From Trichodelitschia bisporula (lineage: Eukaryota; Ascomycota; Dothideomycetes; Phaeotrichales; Phaeotrichaceae): 64,000 nucleotides of DNA. Each line of letters starts with the position of its first letter. Position 1 is the first letter of the stretch. The notes beneath the pieces are model-generated. The model saw nothing but the letters and a program-made list of their open reading frames with translations, did no database searches and was not told the DNA's origin. The stretch is from contig ML996700.1 in NCBI GenBank assembly GCA_010356995.1, forward strand, positions 496,001-560,000, written 5' to 3'. A program made the translations under genes and the position numbers. Positions 54,646 through 64,000 of this stretch are shown here, piece by piece.

Positions 54646-56712
54646 ATGCTCACGTCCCTCACCCTCTCTCTCCTCCTCGCCGTCACCGCCATCGCCCCCG
54701 CCAGCGCAGCGACTCGTGAGGGTCCGCAACGACGCGCTCCTCACCACCCAGACCCCGCGCCCTTTCCTCTGCCCGGCCATCAAGATGTCCTGGCGCCTCC
54801 GGAACATGATGAGCCTCTAGAGTTTGTATGTTCTTTGTTCCTCCCTCTGCTATACCCACCATGCTCATAGCAGGCAGACGCTCCGTCACATCCTCCACCA
54901 CGGCAGCCACAAGTACCCCGATCTCTTTCGCCAGCAAAATATACCCCCAGATGCGGCACTATACGCAACGAGAGATGGCTCCACTCGCCGGGAGCCCGTG
55001 CCGAGGTACCGCGCCCGATCACAGAATCTCCGCATCCAGCGGATGGTGGATCGCAGTTTTGAGACAATAGACTCGTTGCTGGATGCTGGGAGGTTGATGG
55101 GGGCTCCGGTGGTGCTGGATGCCTCGGCGTGGACAACGGACGACGTTCCGGGGCCGAACATCACCGACAAGGAGACAGTCCTAAGCATGGCCAGAATAGC
55201 GGCGGATGCCTATGTTGCGGACAACAACGGTGCAGAGTGGTTCGATGTGAGTACAGAAATGGAGGCTTGTTGGGAATATTGCTGATGGGGATAGGTTGGC
55301 AACGGACTCAATTACACCGAAGACTTTGGTTGGGAAAATGACGGGCTGCGGGGACATATCTTTGCCGACACGACGAACCGGACGATCGTGATCGGTATCA
55401 AAGGAACATGTATGTTCTGTGCAGAATGAGAGAAGTACGTAACTGACAAGGGGCAGCACCGGCGGTGTTTGACGGCTCCGAGACGACAACAAACGACAAG
55501 ATCAACGATAACCTCTTCTTCAGCTGCTGCTGCGGTCAAGGCGGGCAATACAGTTGGAAGCAGGTGTGCGAGTGCCAAACATCGGCGTACAGATGCAACT
55601 CCACCTGCGTCGTCGAGGCACTCCGAAATAAGAACCGCTACTACTACGCCGGGCAAGAAATCTACCGCAACGTCTCGATACTCTACCCGGACGCCGACAT
55701 CTGGCTGGCCGGGCACTCGCTGGGCGGCGCAACAAGCAGCCTAGTCGCCCTAACCTACGGCATCCCCGTCGTGACCTTTGAAGCGCCAGGCGAAGCCATG
55801 GCAGCTAAGCGTCTCGGCCTCCCCACTCCCCCGGGGTACCATCTCGGAGCGCATCAGCAACGCGCCACAACCGGCGGATACCACTTCGGACATACAGCCG
55901 ACCCGATTTTTACCGGCACCTGCAACACCTTCACATCCGTGTGCACAATCGCCGGCTACGCCATGCAAAGCCGCTGCCACACAGGCTACACATGCACCTA
56001 CGACACCATCGGCGACTGGGGCTGGCGCTCGGGCGTCGGCTACCACCGCATCTCCGGCGTCATCCGCGACGTTCTCGAAGTCTACGAGCAGCCTGCTGCG
56101 TGCGCACCCCTCGCAAACTGCACCGACTGCTTCAACTGGGAGTACTATGAGAGCCACGACTCACCGCCTTCGAGCAGTAGTAGCTCTTCCAGCGCATTTA
56201 CGTCGACACGGACCTCGACGTGCAAGACGCCGGGTTGGTTTGGGTGCTTAGATGAGAGTACTACGACGACGAGCACGACGAGCACGAGTACGAGTACGGA
56301 GGTTACTACGACTACGACGACGACGACGACGACGACGACGTGTAAGACGCCGGGGTGGTTTGGGTGTAAGGATCCGACGACTACTACTACGACCACGGCG
56401 ACGTCGAGCACGGAAGCACCGTCAACCTCAATTCTCATCACCAGCGCACCACCGCTGCCGACTACGACTTCGACTCACTCCAGCGGTACTTCGTCAACCA
56501 CGTGCCACTCGCCGGGCTGGTGGGGATGTAAGGACCCAACCACAAGCACTAGTTCTAGTTCTGCGTCGTGGAAAACAAGAACGATCTCCACGGTCTTCCC
56601 GACGGAGACGTGTTCCGAAAGGAAATGGTTCGGGTTGATTTGCGCTGGTCCGGCTGCTACGTCGACGGCGGTGACGCGGGCGGGGAGGATGGGCGCGAAG
56701 ACGGATTTGTGA
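54646..56712 (+). CDS. atg15: Atg15 vacuolar/autophagic lipase
   Basis: Exons 54646-54825, 54878-55246, 55295-55409 and 55457-56712; introns 47-52 bp. Product 639 residues. An N-terminal hydrophobic anchor ([17 protein letters not shown]) precedes the family blocks [30 protein letters not shown] and GIKGTSPAVFDG, the Cys-rich SCCCGQGG and [10 protein letters not shown], and the lipase elbow GHSLGG with catalytic Ser309, then [32 protein letters not shown] and [11 protein letters not shown]. The ~150-residue tail is Thr/Ser-rich with three CKTPGWFGC-type repeats. Atg15 breaks down autophagic and multivesicular-body membranes inside the vacuole after delivery as a membrane protein. The first intron acceptor is the second of two CAGs in GCAGGCAG; only that one keeps frame. 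Confidence 0.94.
56224..56537 (+). repeat. Threefold Cys-Pro-Gly-Trp repeat in the Atg15 tail, with ACG triplets
   Basis: Three coded units [18 protein letters not shown] and CHSPGWWGC are separated by Thr-rich linkers; the DNA of the first linkers is an impure (ACG/ACT)n triplet tract (about 56261-56340 and 56376-56402). Confidence 0.8.
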
Positions 56713-56974
56713 TTGGGTTTAAGGGAACTGGGATTGATGGGCATGCATCGGCGTCTTTTTGGGGGGGTTTGGGTTGGGTTGGGTTTTTTTTTTTGCGGGT
56801 TTGATGCTGGGAAGGGAAATTGTGATGAGTTGGTGTTGGGATGTGGATGGATGGCTTGCTGGCTGGTGCTGGCCGTATATACTTAGCTTATTGACATGAC
56901 TGGATGTGTGTGGGTGGTTGGATGTGATTGTGTACGTGAGTACTACCCGATGTCGTACGCAGCGCGTCTACATA

Positions 56975-57112
56975 TGATGTAGACATGAAAGGAGCATATC
57001 ACTCTTAGGGAGGAACATGATGTAATGTGGTGATGATAGAAGGAAGGAAGGAGGGGAGGAGGGTATCTGGCATCATATATAAGTCTCAAGAGACTCTGAC
57101 TCTCTTCCTCTC
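56975..57112 (+). repeat. Dispersed repeat, copy B
   Basis: Same ordered words as copies A and C: GATGTAGACATGA, AGGAGCAT, GGAGGAACATGATGTAATG, GATGATAGAAGGAAGGA, TATCTGGCATCAT, ATAAGTCTCAAGAGACTCT and a CT-rich end. Copies B and C can be aligned further, to a CCTTACTCCCATCA / CCTTGCTCCCATCA word at 57167 and 63192. Confidence 0.65.
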
Positions 57113-57377
57113 CTTGTCTTTACTTCAATCTTTGATTTTCTACAGTTACCTAAGCACGTAAACAAGACCTTACTCCCATCACCATGTATCACAGTATACG
57201 ACGACGCATTCCGGTTGGCAACAGCCATCCAAGCGTTGAGAAAATGAGGCAGGTATCAAAGACCACGGGTAGAAGTTTCCCTTTGGTCTTTGGCAAGCAC
57301 GATGGCAACGTCGACGGCTGCGATGCTTCAAGACCTCCCATGCCCCAATCCTCACCCTCCACCTTCAACATCTCCTC

Positions 57378-57434
57378 ACTCCTCTCCTCATTCCTCTCCT
57401 CATTCCTTTCCTCATTCCTCTCCTCATTCCTCTC
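57378..57434. repeat. 12-bp minisatellite (TCCTCATTCCTC)n
   Basis: About five units of TCATTCCTCTCC with one T/C change. Confidence 0.75.
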
Positions 57435-57511
57435 CCGTCCCATCACCTATAATACTATAATAGAGCGTCTATATCCCAGTACAGCCATAGAATCCCCTTC
57501 ATCACTCCATC

Positions 57512-59014
57512 ATGACCACCACCACCACCAGCCAGCCAGCCTCCTCCCCCCCTTTCCCCCCCCGCCCCCGCCCTCTCGCCAGAATGCGCATCCGCAGCCT
57601 CTCCATCTCCTCAAACCCCGAAGCTGGCACGCACTCCAAACCAACAATAACCTCCCTGCTGCTCACCCGCCCCCTCCAAGCACCACCAAGCTCCACAACC
57701 TTCACTCCGACACCCACCTTCACCCCCATCGACACCCCCACCGCGCGCCCCACCACCGCTTCCTCCCCCATCCTCTCCCCCCAGCCGTCGCCCCCGCTCT
57801 TCCGCTGGTACACCGACCTCGAGTCCTACGCCGCCGCCGCCGCCGCGCCCCGCCGCTCCTCGGAAGGCAGCATCCCAGCCCGCAGCGAGGCACTCCGCGA
57901 TGCTAGACTGGGGAGCCGCCTCCGCTGGACCGGGAGCTTCGACGAGGACGCGTCGGCGCGGGATGCAGATGCGGAGCCCGGACTGTGGGACCGGCGCCCG
58001 AGTTCAGCGCTCACGGCTATACGGCACGGGGCGGGGGACGACAAGGCGGGTCCTGCGATTCTCTGGCAGCCTGGGCTGATGGCGCAGACTCCTGGTCCCA
58101 AAGCCCCGCCCGCCAACCCCGCAACAACGCACACCACGGTCGTAGCCACGGGCATCTCGCCCTCCTGGCCCTGCCTGCCCGTCGGGACGGAAGGCCAACA
58201 GCCCAGCACGGCACAGCTCGTGCGCACGGCGACGGGGGTGTACGAGGTCGTGTGGGAAGAGTACAGCGGTGCAGCCACGCCCGGCCGTTCAGACAGCGGG
58301 ACGGGATCGGAGCCGCGGAGTGATGGGGGCCGGGAGCCTGTCCTGGCTGCCGTGTTGGAGCGTGTCAATACGAAGCTGTGGGAGTGGGCATGGGCGAATG
58401 CGGCGCGGAACGGGAGTGAGGAGGGGCCGGCGGGGGGACGGGTCAGGGGACGGCAGTTTCGCAGCCTTTTTGAGCCGAGTTTGGAGGAGGGGGAGGTGCC
58501 GCTTGGTAGTGTTGTGACGAGTGCGTTTGGGAGTCCACCGCCGGCGTCGGTCTCGAGTGCTCAGACGGAGGAGGACGAAGAGGAGGAGGACGGGCCGGCG
58601 GCTGAGGTTGTGAAGCCGGGCATCCAGGTCTCGGTGTCATGGCACGGGCCGGGACTGATCTCCCCGCCCGCGCTGGCGCGCGAGGAGTCTGAGGCGAGTG
58701 AGGCGGGGCCGTTTTTCCACGATATTACCGACTCGGTGACGCTGCTGCATCGGACGTTGGATCGCCCGCCGTCGCTGCCGCAGAATATGTGGGGGAGTAG
58801 GGTGGTTAGGGATTCCATTGCGTTGGCGAAGAGGAGGATACGGAATCGGCCGCATAAGGGGTCGAATGCGGCGGAGCTTGGACTGGAGGGGGTGGGGGTG
58901 GTTAGTCCTAGGGGGGAGGTGCTGGATTTGAAGGGGGGAGGGAGAGAGGTTCGAGGTAGGGGGGTTGTTGGGGCCCTTCTAGGGGGCAGAGAGGGCGTTG
59001 GCGTCGAGTATTAG
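57512..59014 (+). CDS. Unknown protein, Ser/Pro/Thr-rich
   Basis: A 500-residue single-exon frame. The first ~100 residues are low-complexity (Thr, Pro). Protein-like parts: PPLFRWYTDLESYAAAAA, TATGVYEVVWEEYSG, VLERVNTKLWEWAWAN, an acidic EEDEEEED run, and near the end FHDITDSVTLLHRTLDRPPS and RVVRDSIALAKRRIRNRP. It has no membrane segment and no known motif. The Trp-rich segments and the steady frame in GC-rich DNA support a gene. The last ~25 residues are Gly/Arg-rich. Confidence 0.6.
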   Translation: MTTTTTSQPASSPPFPPRPRPLARMRIRSLSISSNPEAGTHSKPTITSLLLTRPLQAPPSSTTFTPTPTFTPIDTPTARPTTASSPILSPQPSPPLFRWYTDLESYAAAAAAPRRSSEGSIPARSEALRDARLGSRLRWTGSFDEDASARDADAEPGLWDRRPSSALTAIRHGAGDDKAGPAILWQPGLMAQTPGPKAPPANPATTHTTVVATGISPSWPCLPVGTEGQQPSTAQLVRTATGVYEVVWEEYSGAATPGRSDSGTGSEPRSDGGREPVLAAVLERVNTKLWEWAWANAARNGSEEGPAGGRVRGRQFRSLFEPSLEEGEVPLGSVVTSAFGSPPPASVSSAQTEEDEEEEDGPAAEVVKPGIQVSVSWHGPGLISPPALAREESEASEAGPFFHDITDSVTLLHRTLDRPPSLPQNMWGSRVVRDSIALAKRRIRNRPHKGSNAAELGLEGVGVVSPRGEVLDLKGGGREVRGRGVVGALLGGREGVGVEY

Positions 59015-59104
59015 GTTGTTGGAGTACCTACATCCGTATAGATGCGGTTCGAGTCCTATGGCCCTATTCGAGTCCTAGATGTTGGTTGCAACAGAGGCCG
59101 CATG

Positions 59105-59490
59105 TCAACGGTGCGTGATTGGGTGCGCTGAGATGGCGGGATCAGTGATACCTGGGCGAGATCACATCGTCGGAGAGCTGGAATGGACATGGCGAGGTTC
59201 CTTTCGATCCTCCCGCAACTAACTGCGTACTTTTACCTGTGATCGGTTGGCTTGAGTTCGTGAAGGGCAGTGATGCTTGGGGTGTGAGGCCTGTCGGCGT
59301 AAGGTTAGGGCTGACAGTTGATATTATGGCGAAGCCTTTTCGATCGACCCCGCAGCCAACCTCTTAGCTGCATTTGTGATTGGGTAGGCTGAGCTCGCGG
59401 GAGTGGTGATACTTATGTAAGTGAAATGCCTGTGATGGATGGGCTGGACTTGGATATGGCGATGTGTTCTTGCTCTGAGGGGTTACCTGA
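59105..59490. repeat. Degenerate tandem repeat, unit ~130 bp, about three units
   Basis: Word GTGATTGGGT-GCTGAG recurs at about 59115, 59240 and 59374, each time followed by a G-rich word and AGTGATACCT / AGTGATGCTT / GGTGATACTT; the word ATGGCGA followed by a T-rich word recurs at about 59190, 59327 and 59456. Order and spacing (~125-135 bp) are kept. Confidence 0.6.
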
Positions 59491-60845
59491 AGGGACAAGG
59501 GCAAGCTTGAAAAGTCGTGCCGCCTCCTCTCGAGATTTTAGCAGAGGAGTCTCGGCGGGCGTGTGCATGACTTCTTTTTGTGAGTGCTCTGGAAGGATCA
59601 TATACCATTCTCGGGTGAAGGTGCTTGCCGAAGGAAGAAGCATTGGAAGGACATCGTGTATACATTCTGGAGACCCTCTCGACTCCCTTCTTTTCTTCGT
59701 CAATCACAGTCTTCACTTTACACCGACGGGAGGCCAGAGATCGTGTACTGCGGTATGCCCTGCGAGGCTGACACGCTCGGCGCATCCTCACCGTAGGGTA
59801 CCCGTAATTGGCCATGTCGGCCAGCGCAGATCAGGCATGCAGTCCCATCTCAAGTCGAAGCGAAGCAGTGCAACCCAAGCTGCCACCACGAACATAAGCG
59901 ACCAACGCCGGCCCCCTCAGCAGCAGCCTAACCGGACGATATGCCCCGACCACATGTGCGCCACGCAAGCACTCGTATTCTCCTCGGGATTCCAAACGCC
60001 TCCCCCGCCGCCGAACTTCAACTCGCCGTCAGCCTTATTGCACTTCGCATCTCAGTCGCCGCGAAGGCCACGAGGTGAGTTAGCCTTAAATCTCGGCTCC
60101 GGAGCTCCCTCCCCCCTCGCCCCCACGGCGCCGGGCCTCGCACCGCCTTTGGCCCTAGCCGCCAATGCCGCCTCGGCAGGCAACCGACCGGGCGCGCGGT
60201 GCGATTGGCGCGCGGAGATGGAGTCGAATGGGGGAGGGAAAGCGGGAGGGGCGGCGCGGTGTGACGGAGGGGGTCCCGAGGGGCGGAGGCGGAGTCGCCG
60301 AGAGAGAGGAGGGGTGGGAGCTTACGGGTCTTGATAGTTGAGTTCGTTGTTCGGGTCCTTTGTTTGATGGCCGATGCCTCGCTGCCCGACCTGCGCTCGG
60401 CTGTGGAAGCGGGAGAAACCCGTCCGTTAACCCCTTTGGCTGGCTGGGTGCAGGCGGTTGACGGCGTGCGTGCGCCACCAACCGGCGAGACGACATCATG
60501 GCGTCCTGCGGCGCTCAGCATCGCTAACTACGGTACCCTGTCGCATCTCACTTTGTTGCTAACGTATTAGCATCTAGCCAATTCCTTACCGGTACACCTC
60601 TCCTTCCAACACACCCCCTCCTTGTTCCAACAACCCCCGCATCGCTTCTCCCCGCACGCTGGAGTCCTAATTGGCAACCTCCGCCCTCCCCCTCCTGTCA
60701 ATCACAGGCTCGTCGCCGATCGAACATACCTCGGAGCCGGCGCCTTCGTCAAATACGGGTCAGGCCGACCATCCTACTGTCTGACCTATCCATGTCAATT
60801 GCGCGCTCCTTTACGTCGTCACTACGAGTAGTGCTAGGGCAGCAT

Positions 60846-60854
60846 AATATAAAG
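60846..60854 (+). promoter_or_regulatory. TATA box of the P450 gene
   Basis: ATAATATAAAGG ~100 bp upstream of the ATG at 60953, followed by a C/A-rich leader (CACCTCCGCACATCACC). Confidence 0.55.
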
Positions 60855-60952
60855 GCCGTCCGTCTCGGCACCCAACATCCCGCTAGCATCCAACACCTCC
60901 GCACATCACCACCCCGCCACCTGGTCGTTAATCGAACCTCCCACCTTCCGCA

Positions 60953-62526
60953 ATGGCTCTCACCACGTTCCTGGCCACCGCCTTCGGCGTGCTGAGCATC
61001 ATCTACTACGCCTACAAGCACATCACCACCCTCCAGGCCCGCAAACGCCTCGCCGCGCAACACGGCTGCCAACCCCTAATGCACTTCGTCCCCGCGCACA
61101 ACCCGCTCGTCGACTTCACGATCATGAAAGAAAGCATCAAAGCCGCCAGAGACCACACCCTGCTCTCGGTAATCCAAGCCCGCTTCCAGAAATCAGCAAA
61201 CACGTTCGGCGCGCGCCTGATCCGAAAACCCATCGTCGCCACCGTCGAGCCAGCAAACATAAAAACCATCCTCAGCACGCACTTCAAGGACTACTCCCTC
61301 GGCGCCCGCATCGACAGCCTCGGCCCGCTGCTGGGCATGGGCATCTTCACCACCGACGGCGCCATCTGGGCGCATTCCCGCGCTCTCATCCGGCCCAACT
61401 TCGCAAAGGACCAAGTCGCAGACCTCGCCTCCTTCGAGCGCCACATGCAGTCCCTGCTCAAGCTCATCCCGCGCGACGGCTCCACCGTGGATCTGCAATC
61501 CCTGTTCTTTAGCTTCACAATCGACTCCGCGACCGAGTTCCTCTTCGGCACGAGCACTAACACGCTCGCTATGGCTGTCGCGGGCCGCGAGGCGGGCGAC
61601 GCGGAGCGCTTCGCGGTCGCGTTTAACGTGGCGCAGGATGCGTGTGCGCAGCGCTTTCGCCGCGGGTTCCTTGCCCGCTTCCGGCGCGATCCAGAGGGCG
61701 ACGCGGCGACGGCTGAGTGTCACGCTTTCGTGGATCAGTTCGTGGATGAGGCGGTGCGGTACCGCGCGGATGTAGAGAAGGGTCTGGCTAAGGAGGACAA
61801 ATACGTGTTTCTGCACGAGCTGGCGAAGGCGACGAGCGATAAGCGGCAGCTGCGGGATGAGTTGCTTAATGTGCTGCTTGCGGGGCGCGATACGACGGCG
61901 AGTCTGCTGAGTAATATGTGGTTTATGCTTGCGAAGCATCCGGAGGTGTGGGCGAAGCTGCGCAGGGAGGTGGAGCAGGAACTGCAGGGACGGTTGCCGA
62001 CGTATGAGCAGCTGCGCAACTTGAAGTACCTCAAGTACTGCATGAACGAGTGTAGGTCGCCCTTCTTTCTTTCCATATACGAGCTAACCCGACCCCGCCA
62101 GCCCTCCGCCTCCACCCCGTTGTCCCCTCTAACTCCCGCCTCGCCCTCGTCGACACCATCCTCCCCCTCGGCGGCGGGCCCGACTCCAAATCCCCCCTGC
62201 TCATCCCCGCCGGCACGCTCGTCACCTACAGTCCCTACGCCATGCACCGGCGCACCGACCTGTTCGGGCCTGACGCCGCGGATTTCAAGCCGGAACGGTG
62301 GGAGACGCTCCGGCCTGGGTGGGAGTATCTGCCGTTTAATGGGGGCCCGAGGATATGTCTGGGCCAGCAGTATGCGCTTACGGAGGCAGGATACGTGACG
62401 GTTAGGTTGTTGCAGGAGTTTGAGAGGTGTGAGGATCGGGATGGGGGGGTGTGGGAGGAGAGTTTGACGTTGACGGTTTGTTCGCGGAATGGGACTAAGG
62501 TTGGCTTGACGCCGGTGGAGAAGTAA
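60953..62526 (+). CDS. Cytochrome P450, CYP52-like monooxygenase
   Basis: Exons 60953-62051 and 62102-62526 with a 50 bp intron (GTAGGT...GCCAG, GCTAAC); 507 residues. An N-terminal membrane anchor ([16 protein letters not shown]) is followed by the I-helix [11 protein letters not shown], the K-helix E-x-x-R as ESLR (residues 366-369, cut by the intron), FKPERW, and the heme loop [11 protein letters not shown] with Cys452. Blocks [19 protein letters not shown] and [15 protein letters not shown] are typical of fungal CYP52 and neighbouring clans, which hydroxylate n-alkanes and fatty acids at the omega end on the ER membrane. Substrate not proven; no reductase or other pathway gene lies next to it. 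Confidence 0.92.
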
Positions 62527-63939
62527 GTGGGTAACTGGGCATGTACACTACTGTACTCTGATGAGCAGATGATGGGTTCTGGTAGACGGGTTTTGGGATG
62601 GGAATCGGAGCATGGGGTTTGGACTTTGGACACTGTGGTGAGCCTGAACTGTACGGATGTAGAGTATCCCGCTCCGAAAAACAACGCGTTGGTTGGCGTT
62701 TCAGACTCGCCCTCCTGCATCTGCCGTGCAACGGGCCGCCCGTTGCCCTGATTAGATGAGCCGCAAGGCGAGGTTCTGACGTTATCGATAGGGTAGGGCG
62801 GGGTAGGGCGATCACAGCGATTGCTGCACGTGGAGGGCTTCCCGAAGCTCCCGAAATAAGGTCAATACTGACGATAGGGCAGAGAAGTTCATCGTCATCA
62901 TGAACTTCCATCCTCATCTTCACGATGCTACTTCCACGCTCACATGTTCAACATCTCCCATCCGCATCGCACCACCAGCACACCCCTGATGTGGGTATAG
63001 AAGGAGCACTGTCATGTCAGGAAGGAGCATATGATGTAATGCTCGTATGATCGAAGGAAGGAGTAAAGGAAGATACTTGGCATCGTGAATTTAAACCTCG
63101 AGAGCCTCTTCCTCTCTTCGTCTCTTCGTCTCTTCGTCTTCCCCTTCAATCTCCAGTTTACATACTCGCAGATGTTATTGCCTGTGTCCCGAGCCTTGCT
63201 CCCATCAACCCCCCCTCCTCTCCCCTTTCCAGCATCATCAGCTCATCAGCCATACATTAACACAGCGCCTCCAATATCCCCAATTCTCTCGATGCCTAAG
63301 GGGAGCCTTTCTAACCGCCGCACTCCCTTCGCGCCGCACCACGCTCCACCATGCCCATCAGCCCCACCGGCCGCTACCCGCCCGGCCCCGCAGCCTCAGC
63401 ACATCGGCGCCCGCCCCGCAGGCTAACTCGCCGCCATGTGTGTCAGACCACGCCAAAAGTCGTGGCCGCTCACCTACACACCTTCGCAGACAAGGTCGGT
63501 CACGATCTTCCCAAGCGGCCATTGGACCATGAGCCCTCTCAAAAAGTAATGGCTGCCCAGCCTGCCCATCTTGCGAGCTAGAGCAGCGACGACTTTTCTT
63601 ACCCCTCATTGGGCATCCGCACCCAGCCGCCCCCAGACCGGGCCGCCTAATCGGCCCCGCATCCAGCCAATCAAACAACAGCGCTTCGCCCACATCCCGA
63701 GCGGGCGCGTGCGCGGGCGCGTAGCGCAGGCCAGTCAGGACAAGGCTGGGACCGCACACCTCCACCTTCTCGAGGGTACAAGATGCGTACACGGCCGCGT
63801 TTCACGGCCGCTAAAGGAGGGAGTTAATTTCCAGCGAACGCATCTGTGATCATCCTCTGTCTGCTCCGTGAAGCAACGTGAAGCAAGGACCCGTACGACA
63901 TTACCTCACGCGGTTAAAACCCCGCACCCGCACTCCGCC
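62527..63939. other. Intergenic with dispersed repeat copy C
   Basis: No convincing gene. Short frames at 63351 and 63358 overlap on both strands and have no support. The right end (63880-63939) is the leader of the partial gene. Confidence 0.45.
62988..63125 (+). repeat. Dispersed repeat, copy C
   Basis: Ordered words shared with A and B: GATGTGGGTATAGAAGGAGCA, GTCAGGAAGGAGCATATGATG, TAATG, GATCGAAGGAAGGAG, GATACTTGGCATCGT, CCTCGAGAGCCTCTTCCTCTC. It is followed by a triple TCTTCGTC. Confidence 0.65.
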
Positions 63940-64000
63940 ATGGCTGCGAATACCGCTACCGCTACCGCGCCCGCGAAGCCCGCGCTGCATATCTTCCCGC
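63940..64000 (+). CDS. 5' end of a gene cut by the window edge
   Basis: ATG in good context (GCC ATG G) opens MAANTATATAPAKPALHIFP and continues past the end. The CACCCGCACTCCGCC leader fits a start. Product not identifiable from 20 residues. Confidence 0.45.
   Translation, partial: MAANTATATAPAKPALHIFP

Larger units (their letters stand above)
56713..57511. other. Intergenic with dispersed repeat and minisatellite
   Basis: Contains repeat copy B (56975-57112) and a 12-bp minisatellite at about 57378-57434. A frame at 57184-57906 uses the minisatellite and overlaps the next gene out of frame; I judge it spurious. Confidence 0.45.
59015..60952. other. Gene-poor region upstream of the P450
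   Basis: Holds a degenerate tandem repeat (59105-59490) and, at its right end, the P450 promoter. A 302-codon frame at 59426-60334 starts inside the repeat and becomes low-complexity; I do not accept it as a gene. Confidence 0.45.

Noticed and set aside
57184-57906. 240-codon frame starting after repeat copy B
   Set aside because: Its body is the minisatellite and the wrong frame of the gene at 57512.
59426-60334. 302-codon frame upstream of the P450
   Set aside because: Begins inside the tandem repeat, no domain, ends in low-complexity Gly/Arg sequence.
1-64000. Secondary-metabolite cluster around the P450 or the MFS genes
   Set aside because: No polyketide synthase, peptide synthetase, terpene cyclase or prenyltransferase frame; the P450 and transporters are far apart among housekeeping genes.
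1-64000. Intact transposon, retroelement or virus-derived element
   Set aside because: No transposase, reverse transcriptase, integrase or capsid-like frame and no long terminal repeats seen; only short non-coding repeats are present.

Overview
The window is genomic DNA of a filamentous ascomycete (Pezizomycotina). Evidence: many genes are split by 41-159 bp introns with GTAAGT/GTGAGT-type donors, CTAAC/CTGAC branch points and CAG/TAG acceptors; there is a HacA-type bZIP gene with the 20-nt Ire1 intron, a Clr5-domain gene, an Atg15 lipase with the Cys-rich tail seen in this group, and an Ish1-repeat protein. Coding DNA is GC-rich. I see no tRNA or rRNA gene, no CRISPR array, and no transposase, reverse transcriptase or other intact mobile-element gene. 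The class within Pezizomycotina (Dothideomycetes-like?) cannot be fixed from the sequence alone.

Layout. 1-9.6 kb: hacA with its non-spliceosomal intron, a small split gene, a gene-poor stretch with an orphan promoter-like block, and a Clr5-domain gene. 9.6-15 kb: an MFS transporter, then four related small Cys-rich genes on the minus strand (11.9-14.6 kb), one of them apparently decayed. 15-29 kb: several conserved but unnamed genes, a five-repeat Ish1 protein, a Cid1-type nucleotidyltransferase and a RidA-family enzyme. 29-35 kb: a long gene-poor stretch with C-runs leading into a hexose transporter. 35-42 kb: a Myb/telobox protein, an RNPS1-like RRM/SR protein and glucosidase II beta. 42-47 kb: about 5 kb with no convincing gene, holding an AT-rich island, one copy of a dispersed repeat and a long leader. 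47-64 kb: a large disordered conserved protein, a VPS9-domain protein, Atg15, an unnamed protein, a cytochrome P450, and the first codons of a gene cut by the window edge.

Several genes act in the secretory/vacuolar system (HacA: unfolded-protein response; glucosidase II beta: ER glycan trimming; VPS9 protein: Rab5-type traffic; Atg15: vacuolar lipase), but they are spread over more than 50 kb among unrelated housekeeping genes, so this looks like ordinary fungal gene order rather than a functional cluster. No backbone gene of secondary metabolism accompanies the P450. The least familiar items are the tandem Cys-rich family, a three-copy ~140 bp dispersed repeat, a ~130 bp degenerate tandem repeat, and two possible leader uORF controls.
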